The translations under genes and the position numbers were made by a program. 64,000 bases of DNA, taken from the NCBI GenBank assembly GCA_013215385.1, contig JABSOY010000005.1:62001-126000 (forward strand), given 5' to 3'. This stretch comes from Colwellia sp. (GTDB lineage Bacteria > Pseudomonadota > Gammaproteobacteria > Enterobacterales > Alteromonadaceae). The notes below the pieces were generated by a model. The model was not told the origin of the DNA and did no database searches. It saw only the letters and a list, made by a program, of their open reading frames with translations. Positions 19,028 to 26,272 of the stretch are shown piece after piece (within the stretch, counting starts at the first letter, position 1; each line of letters begins with the position of its first letter).

Positions 19028-19127
19028 CGATAACGCCACGTTAAGGGGCAAATTGTAGTTGGCTAAAATGTTGAACACAGTGAAAACAGCCAACTATAAA
19101 TTTTCCTGATTAATTGCCTTGTTAGGT
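19028..19127 (-). repeat. attC site 1 (cassette A recombination site)
   Basis: Read on the minus strand it begins ACCTAACAAGGC (R'' box plus L'') and ends GTGGCGTTATCG (L' plus R' core GTTATCG). The centre has a perfect 8-bp stem, AGTTGGCT at 19057-19064 with AGCCAACT at 19088-19095. About 100 bp, a normal attC length. Its R'' pairs exactly with GTTAGGT at 19693-19699, the 5' end of the cassette it belongs to. It starts 2 bp after the stop of the cassette gene. Confidence 0.75.
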
Positions 19128-19129
19128 TT

Positions 19130-19669
19130 TTAGTTTATAACTTGAGAGAAATAATCATTAAGAGATATAGAAGAATGTCTTGTTTCAGGCGTTTTTCCAA
19201 TATTTGAACCAGACTTTTGACCAAAATATAATTTTTCACTATCAATATAAATTAAAGTGTAACTCGGAGCAGAATCGCTACTATCTGAATTATAAATAAA
19301 AGTCTCATTGAGGCCGTAGGCTTCAATACTTTCCTCACTTATAACTTTATCTGTAATTTCAAGTTTCGATATATCAATAGTATTAAACATCACTGAATTA
19401 CATACTGTATCAGTTGGATGGAAAAACTCTGTTTTATAAGTAGATTTCAGCGAAGAATTTATACTTACCTTAATATTGATGTACCATAAAGCTGTTGAGT
19501 TGTCAGTGGATAATGCACTGTAAGGAAAACATTCTTTTTTCCAAGAAGTATTTGATAAATTTGCTATAAAGTCTTTTTTTGACGTGTCAGTAGCAGCATC
19601 TCCTTCAGAACCACCACAAGAAAACAAAAACATTGACGAAAGAGCAATGGTAATTGATATATTTTTCAT
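19130..19669 (-). CDS. Integron-cassette lipoprotein of unknown function (cassette A)
   Basis: About 179 residues. A signal peptide with lipobox LFSC (cysteine at about residue 18, followed by GGSEGD) predicts a lipid-anchored exported protein; the GGSEGD start favours outer-membrane sorting over retention. The mature part is polar and rich in S, T, Y and N, with four further cysteine or tyrosine-rich strand-like segments and no recognised family. ATG 19669 has GGAG five bases upstream; an in-frame start at 19705 would lie inside the attC site. The gene fills a 665-bp cassette (19034-19698) and stops 2 bp from attC 1. The low GC matches the surroundings. Confidence 0.82.
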   Translation of the reverse strand: MKNISITIALSSMFLFSCGGSEGDAATDTSKKDFIANLSNTSWKKECFPYSALSTDNSTALWYINIKVSINSSLKSTYKTEFFHPTDTVCNSVMFNTIDISKLEITDKVISEESIEAYGLNETFIYNSDSSDSAPSYTLIYIDSEKLYFGQKSGSNIGKTPETRHSSISLNDYFSQVIN

Positions 19670-19692
19670 TTGTACTCCATATTTTGATAAAA

Positions 19693-19795
19693 ACCTAACG
19701 CCCAAATAACAGGCTAAGTAATAGTTGGCTAAAATGTGTAGCGAAGCGAAACGCAGCCAACTGTTGTGTGTCCTTGTTGAATTGCCTTGTTATGT
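19693..19795 (-). repeat. attC site 2 (cassette B recombination site)
   Basis: On the minus strand it starts ACATAACAAGGC and ends TTTGGGCGTTAGGT. The perfect 8-bp central stem AGTTGGCT (19723-19730) and AGCCAACT (19755-19762) matches site 1, and both share AGTTGGCTAAAATGT on the plus strand. Length 103 bp. The R'' box (GTTATGT in plus orientation, 19789-19795) matches the core site at 20049-20055, which begins cassette B. Its R' core is the first bases of cassette A. Confidence 0.78.
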
Positions 19796-19799
19796 GTAA

Positions 19800-20044
19800 T
19801 CACTGTTTAACACCACAAGATTCAATAAAAATCCCCCATCTTTTTGCAATGGACTCGCCTGAAGCTCCAGTTATAAATGAGTAACCATGTCCACGATTTT
19901 CAGTTTTAACTAAATCGTGGATAACTGAAACATCATGAGTTTTATGTAACAACGCATACATTTCAGCAGCAAAGCTAAATGCTTAGTCAAAATTGGGCAA
20001 CCATTGGCATTACCATCATTAGCTAATGCTTCATCCATACTCAT
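19800..20044 (-). pseudogene. Cassette B gene broken by a one-base frameshift
   Basis: From ATG 20044 the frame reads MSMDEALANDGNANGCPILT, then stays in the wrong frame and stops. The -1-shifted frame, just after base 19986, continues as AFSFAAEMYALLHKTHDVSV with IHDLVKTENRGHGYSFITG and ends SCGVKQ-TGA at 19800. Restoring a single base near ACTAA/GCA (about 19981-19986) gives a continuous protein of about 81 residues. The start lies 10 bp inside the cassette boundary and the stop 4 bp from attC 2, as expected for a cassette gene. No family is recognised. A sequencing error or recoding cannot be excluded. Confidence 0.65.
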
Positions 20045-20048
20045 TTAC

Positions 20049-20126
20049 ACATAACCATTTAATAGCGCGCAACTTGCGAATTTTTCTAGCAGGCAACCGC
20101 TCACTTTCATGCTATTAATGTTTTTA
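20049..20126 (-). repeat. Degenerate attC-like site 3
   Basis: Plus-strand ACATAACC at the left carries the core GTTATGT on the minus strand, which fits the 5' boundary of cassette B. CATTTAATAGC and GCTATTAATG form a 10-bp stem with one extra base, similar to the extrahelical bases of attC L arms. The right-hand box (GTTTTTA) no longer fits the consensus, and the central sequence differs from sites 1 and 2. It is therefore either a different attC type or a decayed one. Confidence 0.45.
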
Positions 20127-20162
20127 TCAGATAACCTAACCTATTGCTAGCTATAATGAAAT

Positions 20163-20255
20163 CATACCAATTTATATTTATCAACAGGACAAAAATGCGC
20201 AATTTACGCTTATACCTGAATATAGGGACAAGCTAATACTCTAAATATAAATTGG
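20163..20255. repeat. Small palindromic repeat with 14-bp perfect inverted ends
   Basis: CCAATTTATATTTA (20167-20180) and TAAATATAAATTGG (20242-20255) are perfect inverted repeats, 61 bp apart, preceded by CATA. The arrangement and the ACCAATTTATA end recall short dispersed palindromic elements of Alteromonadales genomes. It lies inside the third unit of the attC array. An ATG with AGGA upstream (20195) inside it opens only 13 codons before a stop, so I read it as repeat, not gene. The rest of this unit (20256-20627) has no convincing gene. Confidence 0.6.
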
Positions 20256-20627
20256 CGATTAATTATTTAGGTGTTTGCGGTGGCATTGTCGGTTTAGTTT
20301 CCCTTAATATTTATAGTCTCAATGACCGAAATGATGGCATAGTTGTCTGTCAGCATAAAAGCTTACCTATGTATTCTGCACTCTAAACAACCAACAATAC
20401 TCTTAATGTTAATTCGGAAAATTTGCTGTTAATGAAGTAAGCTAGAACGGCAGCTAGATGGTAAAATGAAATAATAATTAGAGAAGGCTGAACGGCTGTT
20501 GATCGCTCATTAACCGTGAATCTTTGATTACATTACGTTAAATTATTGGTGGACTCAGGAAGGTGGTGCATGTAAGGCTTAGTAGATTACCTTGAGCGTA
20601 GTCGCAAACTTATGGGGGAACACTGGC

Positions 20628-20720
20628 ATATAACACCCCATAAGAGGCTAAAAATTGTTTGTTAAAATGTGCAGCGAAGAGGAACCGAGTAAACTGCAGA
20701 CTTAAGCTGCTTAGTTACTC
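20628..20720 (-). repeat. Degenerate attC-like site 4
   Basis: The plus-strand order TAACACCCCATAAGAGGCTA then TTGTTTGTTAAAATGTGCAG and CGAAGAGGAAC follows site 2 (TAACGCCCAAATAACAGGCT, then AGTTGGCTAAAATGTGTAG, CGAAGCGAAAC) closely, with several substitutions. Outer boxes are GTTATAT at the minus-strand right end and GAGTAAC at its left. The central stem is weakened by mismatches. It ends 14 bp before the terminator of the next gene, so it marks the right edge of the array. Confidence 0.55.
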
Positions 20721-20733
20721 TTATCTTTAAGAC

Positions 20734-20769
20734 AAATAAAAAAGGAGCCAGTCGGTTCCTTTTTTATTT
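20734..20769 (-). terminator. Bidirectional-looking terminator after the second TonB receptor
   Basis: AAATAAAAAAGGAGCC pairs with GGTTCCTTTTTTATTT around a 4-base loop with one G-T pair. A/T tracts on both sides mean it could stop transcripts in both directions. It lies 41 bp after the receptor stop codon and separates that gene from the cassette array. Confidence 0.85.
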
Positions 20770-20809
20770 GTGAATATTCATTTGGCCTAAGTATTAATGA
20801 ATTAGCTAA

Positions 20810-23131
20810 CTAAAAGCTGCCACGAACACTTAAACTAACCTGCCTAGGTTTGCTTAATGTTATGTAATGAGTTTGTCGATCGGCAATATATTCCTCATCA
20901 AAAATGTTACGACCGATTAAATAAATACCGATAGTTTGCCACTCATAACCTAGCTGCACATTAACTAAGGTACGATTGTCATTAGGTAAATCAAAATTAG
21001 GGTGTGCTTTGTCTAGCCCTCTTGCATATGGGTTAACATCTCCAGCTGACTCACCAGCATAGTTAGCATTTATATCAGCAAAAAAACCGTTGTCAGCAAT
21101 ATAGGTGCCACCTACAGTGGCGGTCCACTCTGGAGAGTCTGCAAAACTACGTCCCGATAAGTCAATATTTTCTTCACCTGGAATTTCCAAGGTATAGTCA
21201 GTAAATGCAGTCTTCGCCTGACCTAATGCTGAATAGAATTTAACTTGGTCGTTTAGCTGATAATTTACTTCTATTTCAAAACCTTTAACCGTTGATTTAG
21301 CAGCGTTATCAGTTTGGGTATCAAAAGTACTTTCAGATAGCTGCACAATTACTTGTTGATCTTGCCAGTCGAGATAAAAAACATTGGCATTAACGATTAA
21401 AGCACCGTCTAACCAACTAGAACGCAAAGATAACTCATAGTTGTCAGTATACTCAGCATCGTATTGGAATGTTGTTGCTCTCGCATCATTGGTACCAACA
21501 CCACCTGAACGATAGCCTTTTTGGTAGGTAAAACTCGTGGTTAAGTCTTCATTCCAGTGGTAGCTCGCACCTATTTTGGGTAACAGGGTATTAAAGTCAG
21601 CATCAACAAGTGGCTTAGTTTTGCTGGCTTGCGCGACTGTGTTGTGAATAAATAAATTTAAGCCAGTAACTAATGGAATAATGCCCTGATAAGGCGTGCC
21701 TTGATAACTAGTGGGGTCGGGCATTAACTGAGCGTTTAATAACGCTAGTTTGGTGTTGCCGGCATTTTGCTGTTTTTCATGATCCCAACGTAAACCAGCA
21801 TAAATATCCCACTGCTCATTTAACTGATAAACAAAGTCAGTAAAAATTGCATAACTTGTTACTTCACTTGCTGTGGTTGAAGTATTTAAGTAAGTCACGG
21901 GATCAAAAGCACTGTATTGTGCAATAACTAAATCAGCTGTACTAACATCTAGACCATAGCTGTTTTGCAAGAATCGGCTATTTAAACCAATAGTGGCCAA
22001 ACTAGTATAAGAGGTGCCAGAGAGATCGGTATTTATTTTTTCATTAGTGTAATAACCACCGATAATGCCTTGAAAACCATCATAATCAAAATTAAAGCGT
22101 AACTCTTGGCTTAGATTATCAACTTCTACACCATAAACCCGAGTGCCTTTATCTTCTGGACCATTATCGCCATCCCAGTCATAACCTGAATTGACATCAG
22201 AATAGGCGGTAACTGCGGTTACACTCCATTCATCGTTAATTAGGTAGTTAGCTGCTAATGTTATAAGGTCAGCATCATAAAACTGTTCTTGTTTATCATT
22301 GTTATCGGTATAACGTTGCTTATATGGACTGCCAGATACTGGTTCATAAATACCGTTCGTGCCACGGGTATTCTTTGCATGTGTGTAGCTTAATTGTACT
22401 TCAAGATCAGGGATAGCATCAGGAGTAAGTAATACCTTTAGCCGGTATAAATCATTTTCATTAAAGTCACTTGACTCGTTGCGAGTAATATTGGTATTAA
22501 AACCGTCTATTTCTTTATGTTCACCACTCAAGCGAAAAGCCAGTTGGTCTTCTACAATACCACCACCGAATGCGATAGCCGCTTCTTTCTCACCATATTC
22601 TCCGCCTTGTAAACGATAAACACCTTGCCATTCATCGGTTGGTCTTTGTGTATTTAAAATGATAGCACCGGCAAGCGCATTGCGGCCTTGTAGTGTTGAT
22701 TGTGGGCCACGTAAAATTTCTACTTGTTGAGCATCCCACGTTGAAAAACCACCACCGTTAATCATTTGCTGAGGTAAGGCTGCACCATCAACATAAACAC
22801 TGGCTAAATAACTATTACCACCACCAGACACGTTCGCACCATTTATTCCGCGAATACTAAAACCATTGGACGGTGTTGCATAAGTATTAGCAGTAAAAGT
22901 TAGTGCATCGGAAAAGTTTTTTATATTTTGCTGTTCAAATTGCTTAATGGTAATAACGGCAACACTGGTGGTGGTTTCTTGTAGAGTTCGGGAAATTTTT
23001 TGTCCAGTGACAACAATTCTTTCAATCTGCTGTTCTTCAGCAGCTTTTTCTTGAATGTCAGTATTAGCACTGACAGTTGTAGCGAGTAATAAACCAGCGC
23101 TTATTGCACTAGCGACGAGAGATAATTTCAT
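20810..23131 (-). CDS. TonB-dependent receptor, probably for ferric siderophore
   Basis: About 773 residues: a signal peptide (about 1-25, ending VSA-N), a TonB-box-like IERIVVTGQK, a plug (DALTFTANTYATPSNGFSIR, then VEILRGPQSTLQGRNALAGA) and a 22-strand barrel ending in phenylalanine (SVRGSF). The start ATG 23131 has AAAGGTG six bases upstream; a start at 23182 would put a non-hydrophobic extension before the signal peptide. A Fur-box-like sequence lies about 36-50 bp upstream, suggesting iron repression and a siderophore substrate; both are inferences. It is a single gene with no transporter beside it. Confidence 0.88.
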   Translation of the reverse strand: MKLSLVASAISAGLLLATTVSANTDIQEKAAEEQQIERIVVTGQKISRTLQETTTSVAVITIKQFEQQNIKNFSDALTFTANTYATPSNGFSIRGINGANVSGGGNSYLASVYVDGAALPQQMINGGGFSTWDAQQVEILRGPQSTLQGRNALAGAIILNTQRPTDEWQGVYRLQGGEYGEKEAAIAFGGGIVEDQLAFRLSGEHKEIDGFNTNITRNESSDFNENDLYRLKVLLTPDAIPDLEVQLSYTHAKNTRGTNGIYEPVSGSPYKQRYTDNNDKQEQFYDADLITLAANYLINDEWSVTAVTAYSDVNSGYDWDGDNGPEDKGTRVYGVEVDNLSQELRFNFDYDGFQGIIGGYYTNEKINTDLSGTSYTSLATIGLNSRFLQNSYGLDVSTADLVIAQYSAFDPVTYLNTSTTASEVTSYAIFTDFVYQLNEQWDIYAGLRWDHEKQQNAGNTKLALLNAQLMPDPTSYQGTPYQGIIPLVTGLNLFIHNTVAQASKTKPLVDADFNTLLPKIGASYHWNEDLTTSFTYQKGYRSGGVGTNDARATTFQYDAEYTDNYELSLRSSWLDGALIVNANVFYLDWQDQQVIVQLSESTFDTQTDNAAKSTVKGFEIEVNYQLNDQVKFYSALGQAKTAFTDYTLEIPGEENIDLSGRSFADSPEWTATVGGTYIADNGFFADINANYAGESAGDVNPYARGLDKAHPNFDLPNDNRTLVNVQLGYEWQTIGIYLIGRNIFDEEYIADRQTHYITLSKPRQVSLSVRGSF

Positions 23132-23166
23132 TAACGACACCTTTATGATAATAGTACGAATGGGAA

Positions 23167-23181
23167 TGATAGTTATTCGCA
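23167..23181 (-). promoter_or_regulatory. Candidate Fur box before the TonB receptor
   Basis: TGATAGTTATTCGCA matches the 7-1-7 Fur consensus TGATAATnATTATCA at 11 of 14 defined positions. It lies 36-50 bp upstream of the receptor start, where a promoter would be expected. The match was judged by eye only. Confidence 0.45.
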
Positions 23182-23303
23182 TTCAACTGGTCGGATGTTA
23201 ACAGTAAGTGTTGGAATTTAAAATAACTTTGTGAATATATGTAATTAGAATTGCTATTAATTAATGGATTAATATGAGAGCAGGTAATAGGTGTTGATAT
23301 TTA

Positions 23304-23507
23304 TCAACTTGAAGTAACACGCAAAGTAAGCTCAGGAACTTTTGTATCATGATATTCATCACGACCTGTTTTCGGAGGAATTAATTTAATTAAGCTAGCA
23401 ATGGTTAAGTTGAATTTTTTGCTATAAATCCATCTTTTTATCTGGGCATACTTTTTGGGTGTATTTAGGTTTATTTCGGTTGATTTTGAGTAAAGTGAAA
23501 TTTCCAT
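23304..23507 (-). pseudogene. Truncated tyrosine recombinase (integrase N-terminal fragment)
   Basis: 67 residues that match the N-terminal arm-binding region of P4/DUF4102-type integrases: FNLTIASLIKLIPPKTGRDE then YHDTKVPELTLRVTSS, where full-length proteins continue into the core-binding and catalytic domains. A stop follows directly, and the catalytic R-H-R-Y residues are absent. No continuation is seen between this fragment and the receptor gene. It therefore looks like the scar of an integrated element. It points away from a small-RNA-like locus whose terminator ends about 60 bp upstream, a usual place for an attachment site. Confidence 0.7.
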
Positions 23508-23568
23508 GTCGTAGCTCTACAACGAGTATGTATTAATGTCCGTTAACCCTAATACATTTCTTTAGGCA

Positions 23569-23597
23569 ATAAAAAAGCCTTACAAAATGTAAGGCTT
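23569..23597 (-). terminator. Strong minus-strand terminator of the candidate small RNA
   Basis: A perfect 10-bp stem, AAGCCTTACA with TGTAAGGCTT, separated by a 3-base loop, runs on the minus strand into TTTTTTATT. No protein gene ends beside it, so it must serve a non-coding or very short transcript coming from the right. Confidence 0.85.
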
Positions 23598-23686
23598 GAA
23601 TTGCTCGCTGTAGGTCTAGTTTGTACTAGCTTCTTTTTAGTTATTTCTTTTTATTATTATTTTTATTGGGCTTCTTCTTTAGCGCG
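23569..23686 (-). ncRNA. Candidate small RNA between the integrase scar and hemE
   Basis: A minus-strand promoter (23693-23721) and a strong terminator (23569-23597) bracket about 118 bases that hold no gene of normal length. The transcript would include GCTAGTACAAACTAG, able to form a small stem, before the terminator hairpin. A lysine- and asparagine-rich 28-codon frame (23641-23724, TTG start) crosses the promoter and is not well supported. No known RNA family is recognised. The divergent hemE gene starts about 250 bp away. Confidence 0.45.
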
Positions 23687-23692
23687 GGACAA

Positions 23693-23721
23693 TTTATAGC
23701 AAAGCATAAAAGCTTACGCAA
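23693..23721 (-). promoter_or_regulatory. Predicted sigma-70 promoter, minus strand
   Basis: TTGCGT (-35) and TATAAA (-10) on the minus strand with exactly 17 bases between. It points at the terminator at 23569-23597 and away from hemE, so it would drive the candidate small RNA. Confidence 0.5.
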
Positions 23722-23939
23722 CAACTTTAATAGAGCATTTATTCCACGATTATTTTCGTACGAAAGGTGCGTTTGTACAATAATTTACATTTATTAAAAA
23801 TAAGTGCCTGATAACTTGTTGCTTATTACTTTCCTATACTAATTGGCCTATATTATTACAGGTAAGAATTGATTTAGAACATAGACCAAAAAAATTGCTA
23901 ATGCTAGAATGCGCGCATATAAAAATGGGAAGACACTTC

Positions 23940-25007
23940 ATGACAGAATTAAAAAACGATACTTATTTACGCGCACTTTTGCGTCAGCCTGTAGATTACA
24001 CCCCTGTATGGATGATGAGACAAGCAGGACGTTATTTACCTGAATACCGCGCAGTTCGAAAAGACGCTGGCGATTTTATGTCGGTTTGTCGCGATGCTGA
24101 CCTTGCCTGTGAAGTGACTATTCAACCCTTACGTCGTTTTCCCCTTGATGCTGCTATTTTGTTTAGTGATATTTTAACTATTCCTGACGCTATGGGATTA
24201 GGCTTATATTTTGAAACAGGAGAAGGGCCAAAATTTGAACGCCCTATTACTTGTAAAGCCGATGTAGAAAAAATTGGCATTCCTGATCCAGAAGTTGAAC
24301 TGCAATATGTAATGAATGCTGTGCGCACTATCCGCAAAGAACTAAAAGGTGAAGTTCCCCTTATTGGCTTCTCTGGTAGCCCATGGACATTAGCAACTTA
24401 TATGATTGAAGGCGGCAGTTCGAAAGCTTTCACCAAAATCAAAAAAATGATGTTTGCAGAGCCAAAAACGTTGCACATGTTATTAGACAAATTAGCTGAC
24501 TCTGTTACTTCTTATTTGAATGCACAAATAGCTGCCGGCGCGCAATCGGTTATGGTATTTGATACATGGGGCGGAGTGTTATCTCCCCGCGACTATAAAG
24601 AATTCTCGTTACAGTACATGGCAAAAATTGTTGATGGTTTAACTCGTCATAATGACGGCCGTAAAGTACCTGTAACCTTGTTTACTAAAAATGGTGGCAT
24701 GTGGTTAGAGTCTATCGCGGCAACAGGGTGTGACGCAGTTGCGCTTGATTGGACCATTGATATTGAAAATGCCAAAGCTCGTATTGGTGATAAAGTCGCT
24801 TTACAAGGCAATATGGACCCTTCAATGCTTTATGCACCCTTACCTCGTATTGAGCAAGAAGTTGAAACCATACTCGCTGGCTTTGGTGAAGGCGGTACCG
24901 GGCACGTATTTAATTTAGGCCATGGTATTCATCCTGATGTTAATCCTGACCACGCCGGGCACTTTATTGAGTCTGTGCATCGTTTAAGTAAGCCTTACCA
25001 TAAGTAA
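23940..25007 (+). CDS. hemE: Uroporphyrinogen decarboxylase
   Basis: Decarboxylates the four acetate side chains of uroporphyrinogen III to give coproporphyrinogen III in haem synthesis; cytoplasmic. 355 residues, the usual length. Conserved segments are [16 protein letters not shown] with the substrate-binding arginines, [14 protein letters not shown] with the catalytic aspartate, [17 protein letters not shown], and the C-terminal [16 protein letters not shown] use ATG 23940 because the family begins [15 protein letters not shown]; the upstream TTG at 23895 adds a non-conserved tail. It is a single gene with its own terminator. Confidence 0.98.
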   Translation: MTELKNDTYLRALLRQPVDYTPVWMMRQAGRYLPEYRAVRKDAGDFMSVCRDADLACEVTIQPLRRFPLDAAILFSDILTIPDAMGLGLYFETGEGPKFERPITCKADVEKIGIPDPEVELQYVMNAVRTIRKELKGEVPLIGFSGSPWTLATYMIEGGSSKAFTKIKKMMFAEPKTLHMLLDKLADSVTSYLNAQIAAGAQSVMVFDTWGGVLSPRDYKEFSLQYMAKIVDGLTRHNDGRKVPVTLFTKNGGMWLESIAATGCDAVALDWTIDIENAKARIGDKVALQGNMDPSMLYAPLPRIEQEVETILAGFGEGGTGHVFNLGHGIHPDVNPDHAGHFIESVHRLSKPYHK

Positions 25008-25046
25008 GTATTGCTCTGACAGATAAACAACAGCGTAAATTAACGA

Positions 25047-25080
25047 ATGCCAGTCAGGTTAACTGACTGGCATTTTTGTT
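25047..25080 (+). terminator. hemE terminator
   Basis: ATGCCAGTCAG and CTGACTGGCAT form an 11-bp perfect stem with a 5-base loop and a T-run. It lies 40 bp after the hemE stop. Confidence 0.92.
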
Positions 25081-25250
25081 TTTATGCTAAAGACTCTCGG
25101 CACTTTTATTGGCGATGGAGATGTTAAAACCCTAAGGTTAAATAGCCATAATTGTCTGAATTTTTTAATAAATAAAAAGACTTACTGTCAATCTCACAAA
25201 AAAGTGTAAAATTAAGAAATTAACTCACGTCTTTATTTTGGGAAATTTCG

Positions 25251-26174
25251 ATGGCTAGAGAACAATTTGGCATTTGTGCAGAAGCGAGTTTGCACGGATA
25301 TTATTTACTGTTTAATGTATTAGATGATAAAAATGCTCATGTTCGCCAAGCTCTTTCTCGATTACCAGCTTTATTCAATAAGTATGCTGATCGTTTCTCA
25401 GAAGCAAATTTAGCGGGTGTTATCGCAATTGGTGCAAACTATTGGGATGAACTTTACCCAGCAGCTAGACCAAAACAATTAAAGCCTTTTGCTGCTATTG
25501 AATGTGATGATCGCGCTGCTCCTGCTGACAGTTATGATCTATATATCGAAATCAGAAGCGACCGTGCAGACGTTAACCATATAGTAAGTACTAAAGTTTG
25601 TGCATTGCTCGCCAATAGTGTTGAACTTGTTGAGCAAGTACGTGCTTTTAGATTTCTTGATGGTCGTGATTTAACGGGGTTTGTTGATGGAACCGAAAAC
25701 CCACAAGGGCTACATCGTCGAAAAGTTGCCTTAATTGCCGACGAAGACGATGCTGACTTTGCTGCGGGTAGTTATTTACATATTCAGCGTTATCGCCATA
25801 ATTTGAATTTATGGAATAGCTTAAAAGTTAAAGATCAAGAAGACATTTTTTCTCGTACAAAGTTGAATAACGAAGAATATACCAGTGAAAATAAAGCAGC
25901 AACATCACATATTAAACGCGTTAATTTAAAAGATGAAAACGGTAATGCGATTGAAATTGTGCGCCAGAGTATGCCTTACGGCGACATGAAATTGCAGGGT
26001 TTGTTTTTTGTCTCTTATTGTCGTTCGCCTGAGCCATTTGAATTAATGTTAAAAGCGATGATCCAAACCGATGCACATGGCCACTTCGATCACATGCTTA
26101 AATATACCCAAGCAGAAACAGGCGCGGCTTTTTTTGCACCTAGTTTGAATTTCTTAGCAAAGTTAGCCCAGTAA
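25251..26174 (+). CDS. Dyp-type haem peroxidase (YfeX-like)
   Basis: 307-residue dye-decolourising peroxidase, of the cytoplasmic class with no signal peptide. The signature GFVDGTENP (about residues 142-150) contains the GXXDG motif with the catalytic aspartate; the proximal haem histidine is probably that in SHIKRVN (about 223-229), and LFFVSYCRSPEPFELML is a typical C-terminal haem-side segment. Oxidises phenolics or porphyrins with peroxide; the natural substrate is unknown. Single gene between hemE and argR. The start ATG 25251 follows GGGAAATTTC. Confidence 0.93.
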   Translation: MAREQFGICAEASLHGYYLLFNVLDDKNAHVRQALSRLPALFNKYADRFSEANLAGVIAIGANYWDELYPAARPKQLKPFAAIECDDRAAPADSYDLYIEIRSDRADVNHIVSTKVCALLANSVELVEQVRAFRFLDGRDLTGFVDGTENPQGLHRRKVALIADEDDADFAAGSYLHIQRYRHNLNLWNSLKVKDQEDIFSRTKLNNEEYTSENKAATSHIKRVNLKDENGNAIEIVRQSMPYGDMKLQGLFFVSYCRSPEPFELMLKAMIQTDAHGHFDHMLKYTQAETGAAFFAPSLNFLAKLAQ

Positions 26175-26272
26175 CAAAAACAAAGCTAATAGTTGGTCAC
26201 TCTGAATTTTATTCCAGAATGACAAGCTGTTAGCTTGTTAGGTTATGAATTCGTTTAAAGCTTAAGTTTTTA

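Larger units (their letters stand above)
19028..20720 (-). mobile_element. CALIN-like integron cassette array without an integrase
   Basis: Four attC-like sites, at 19028-19127, 19693-19795, 20049-20126 and 20628-20720, delimit three small units. Two points argue for real cassettes. The R'' box of each of the first two sites (ACCTAAC, ACATAAC on the minus strand) is the exact complement of the core site at the start of its own unit (GTTAGGT at 19693-19699, GTTATGT at 20049-20055). Also, the genes sit tightly between sites, with stops 2-4 bp from the attC. All sites point the same way and the genes lie on the minus strand. No intI gene is present, which fits a cluster of attC sites lacking integrase. 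The third and fourth sites are degenerate. Confidence 0.75.

Noticed and set aside
20195-20386. Plus-strand frame MRNLRLYLNIGTS followed by an in-frame stop and KLAINYLGVCGG
   Set aside because: The first part lies within the palindromic repeat; the rest is possible debris, with no credible start.
23641-23724. 28-codon minus-strand frame ending in a lysine/asparagine-rich tail
   Set aside because: TTG start overlaps the predicted -35 region; AT-rich repeats explain the lysine run; a cationic microprotein could not be supported.
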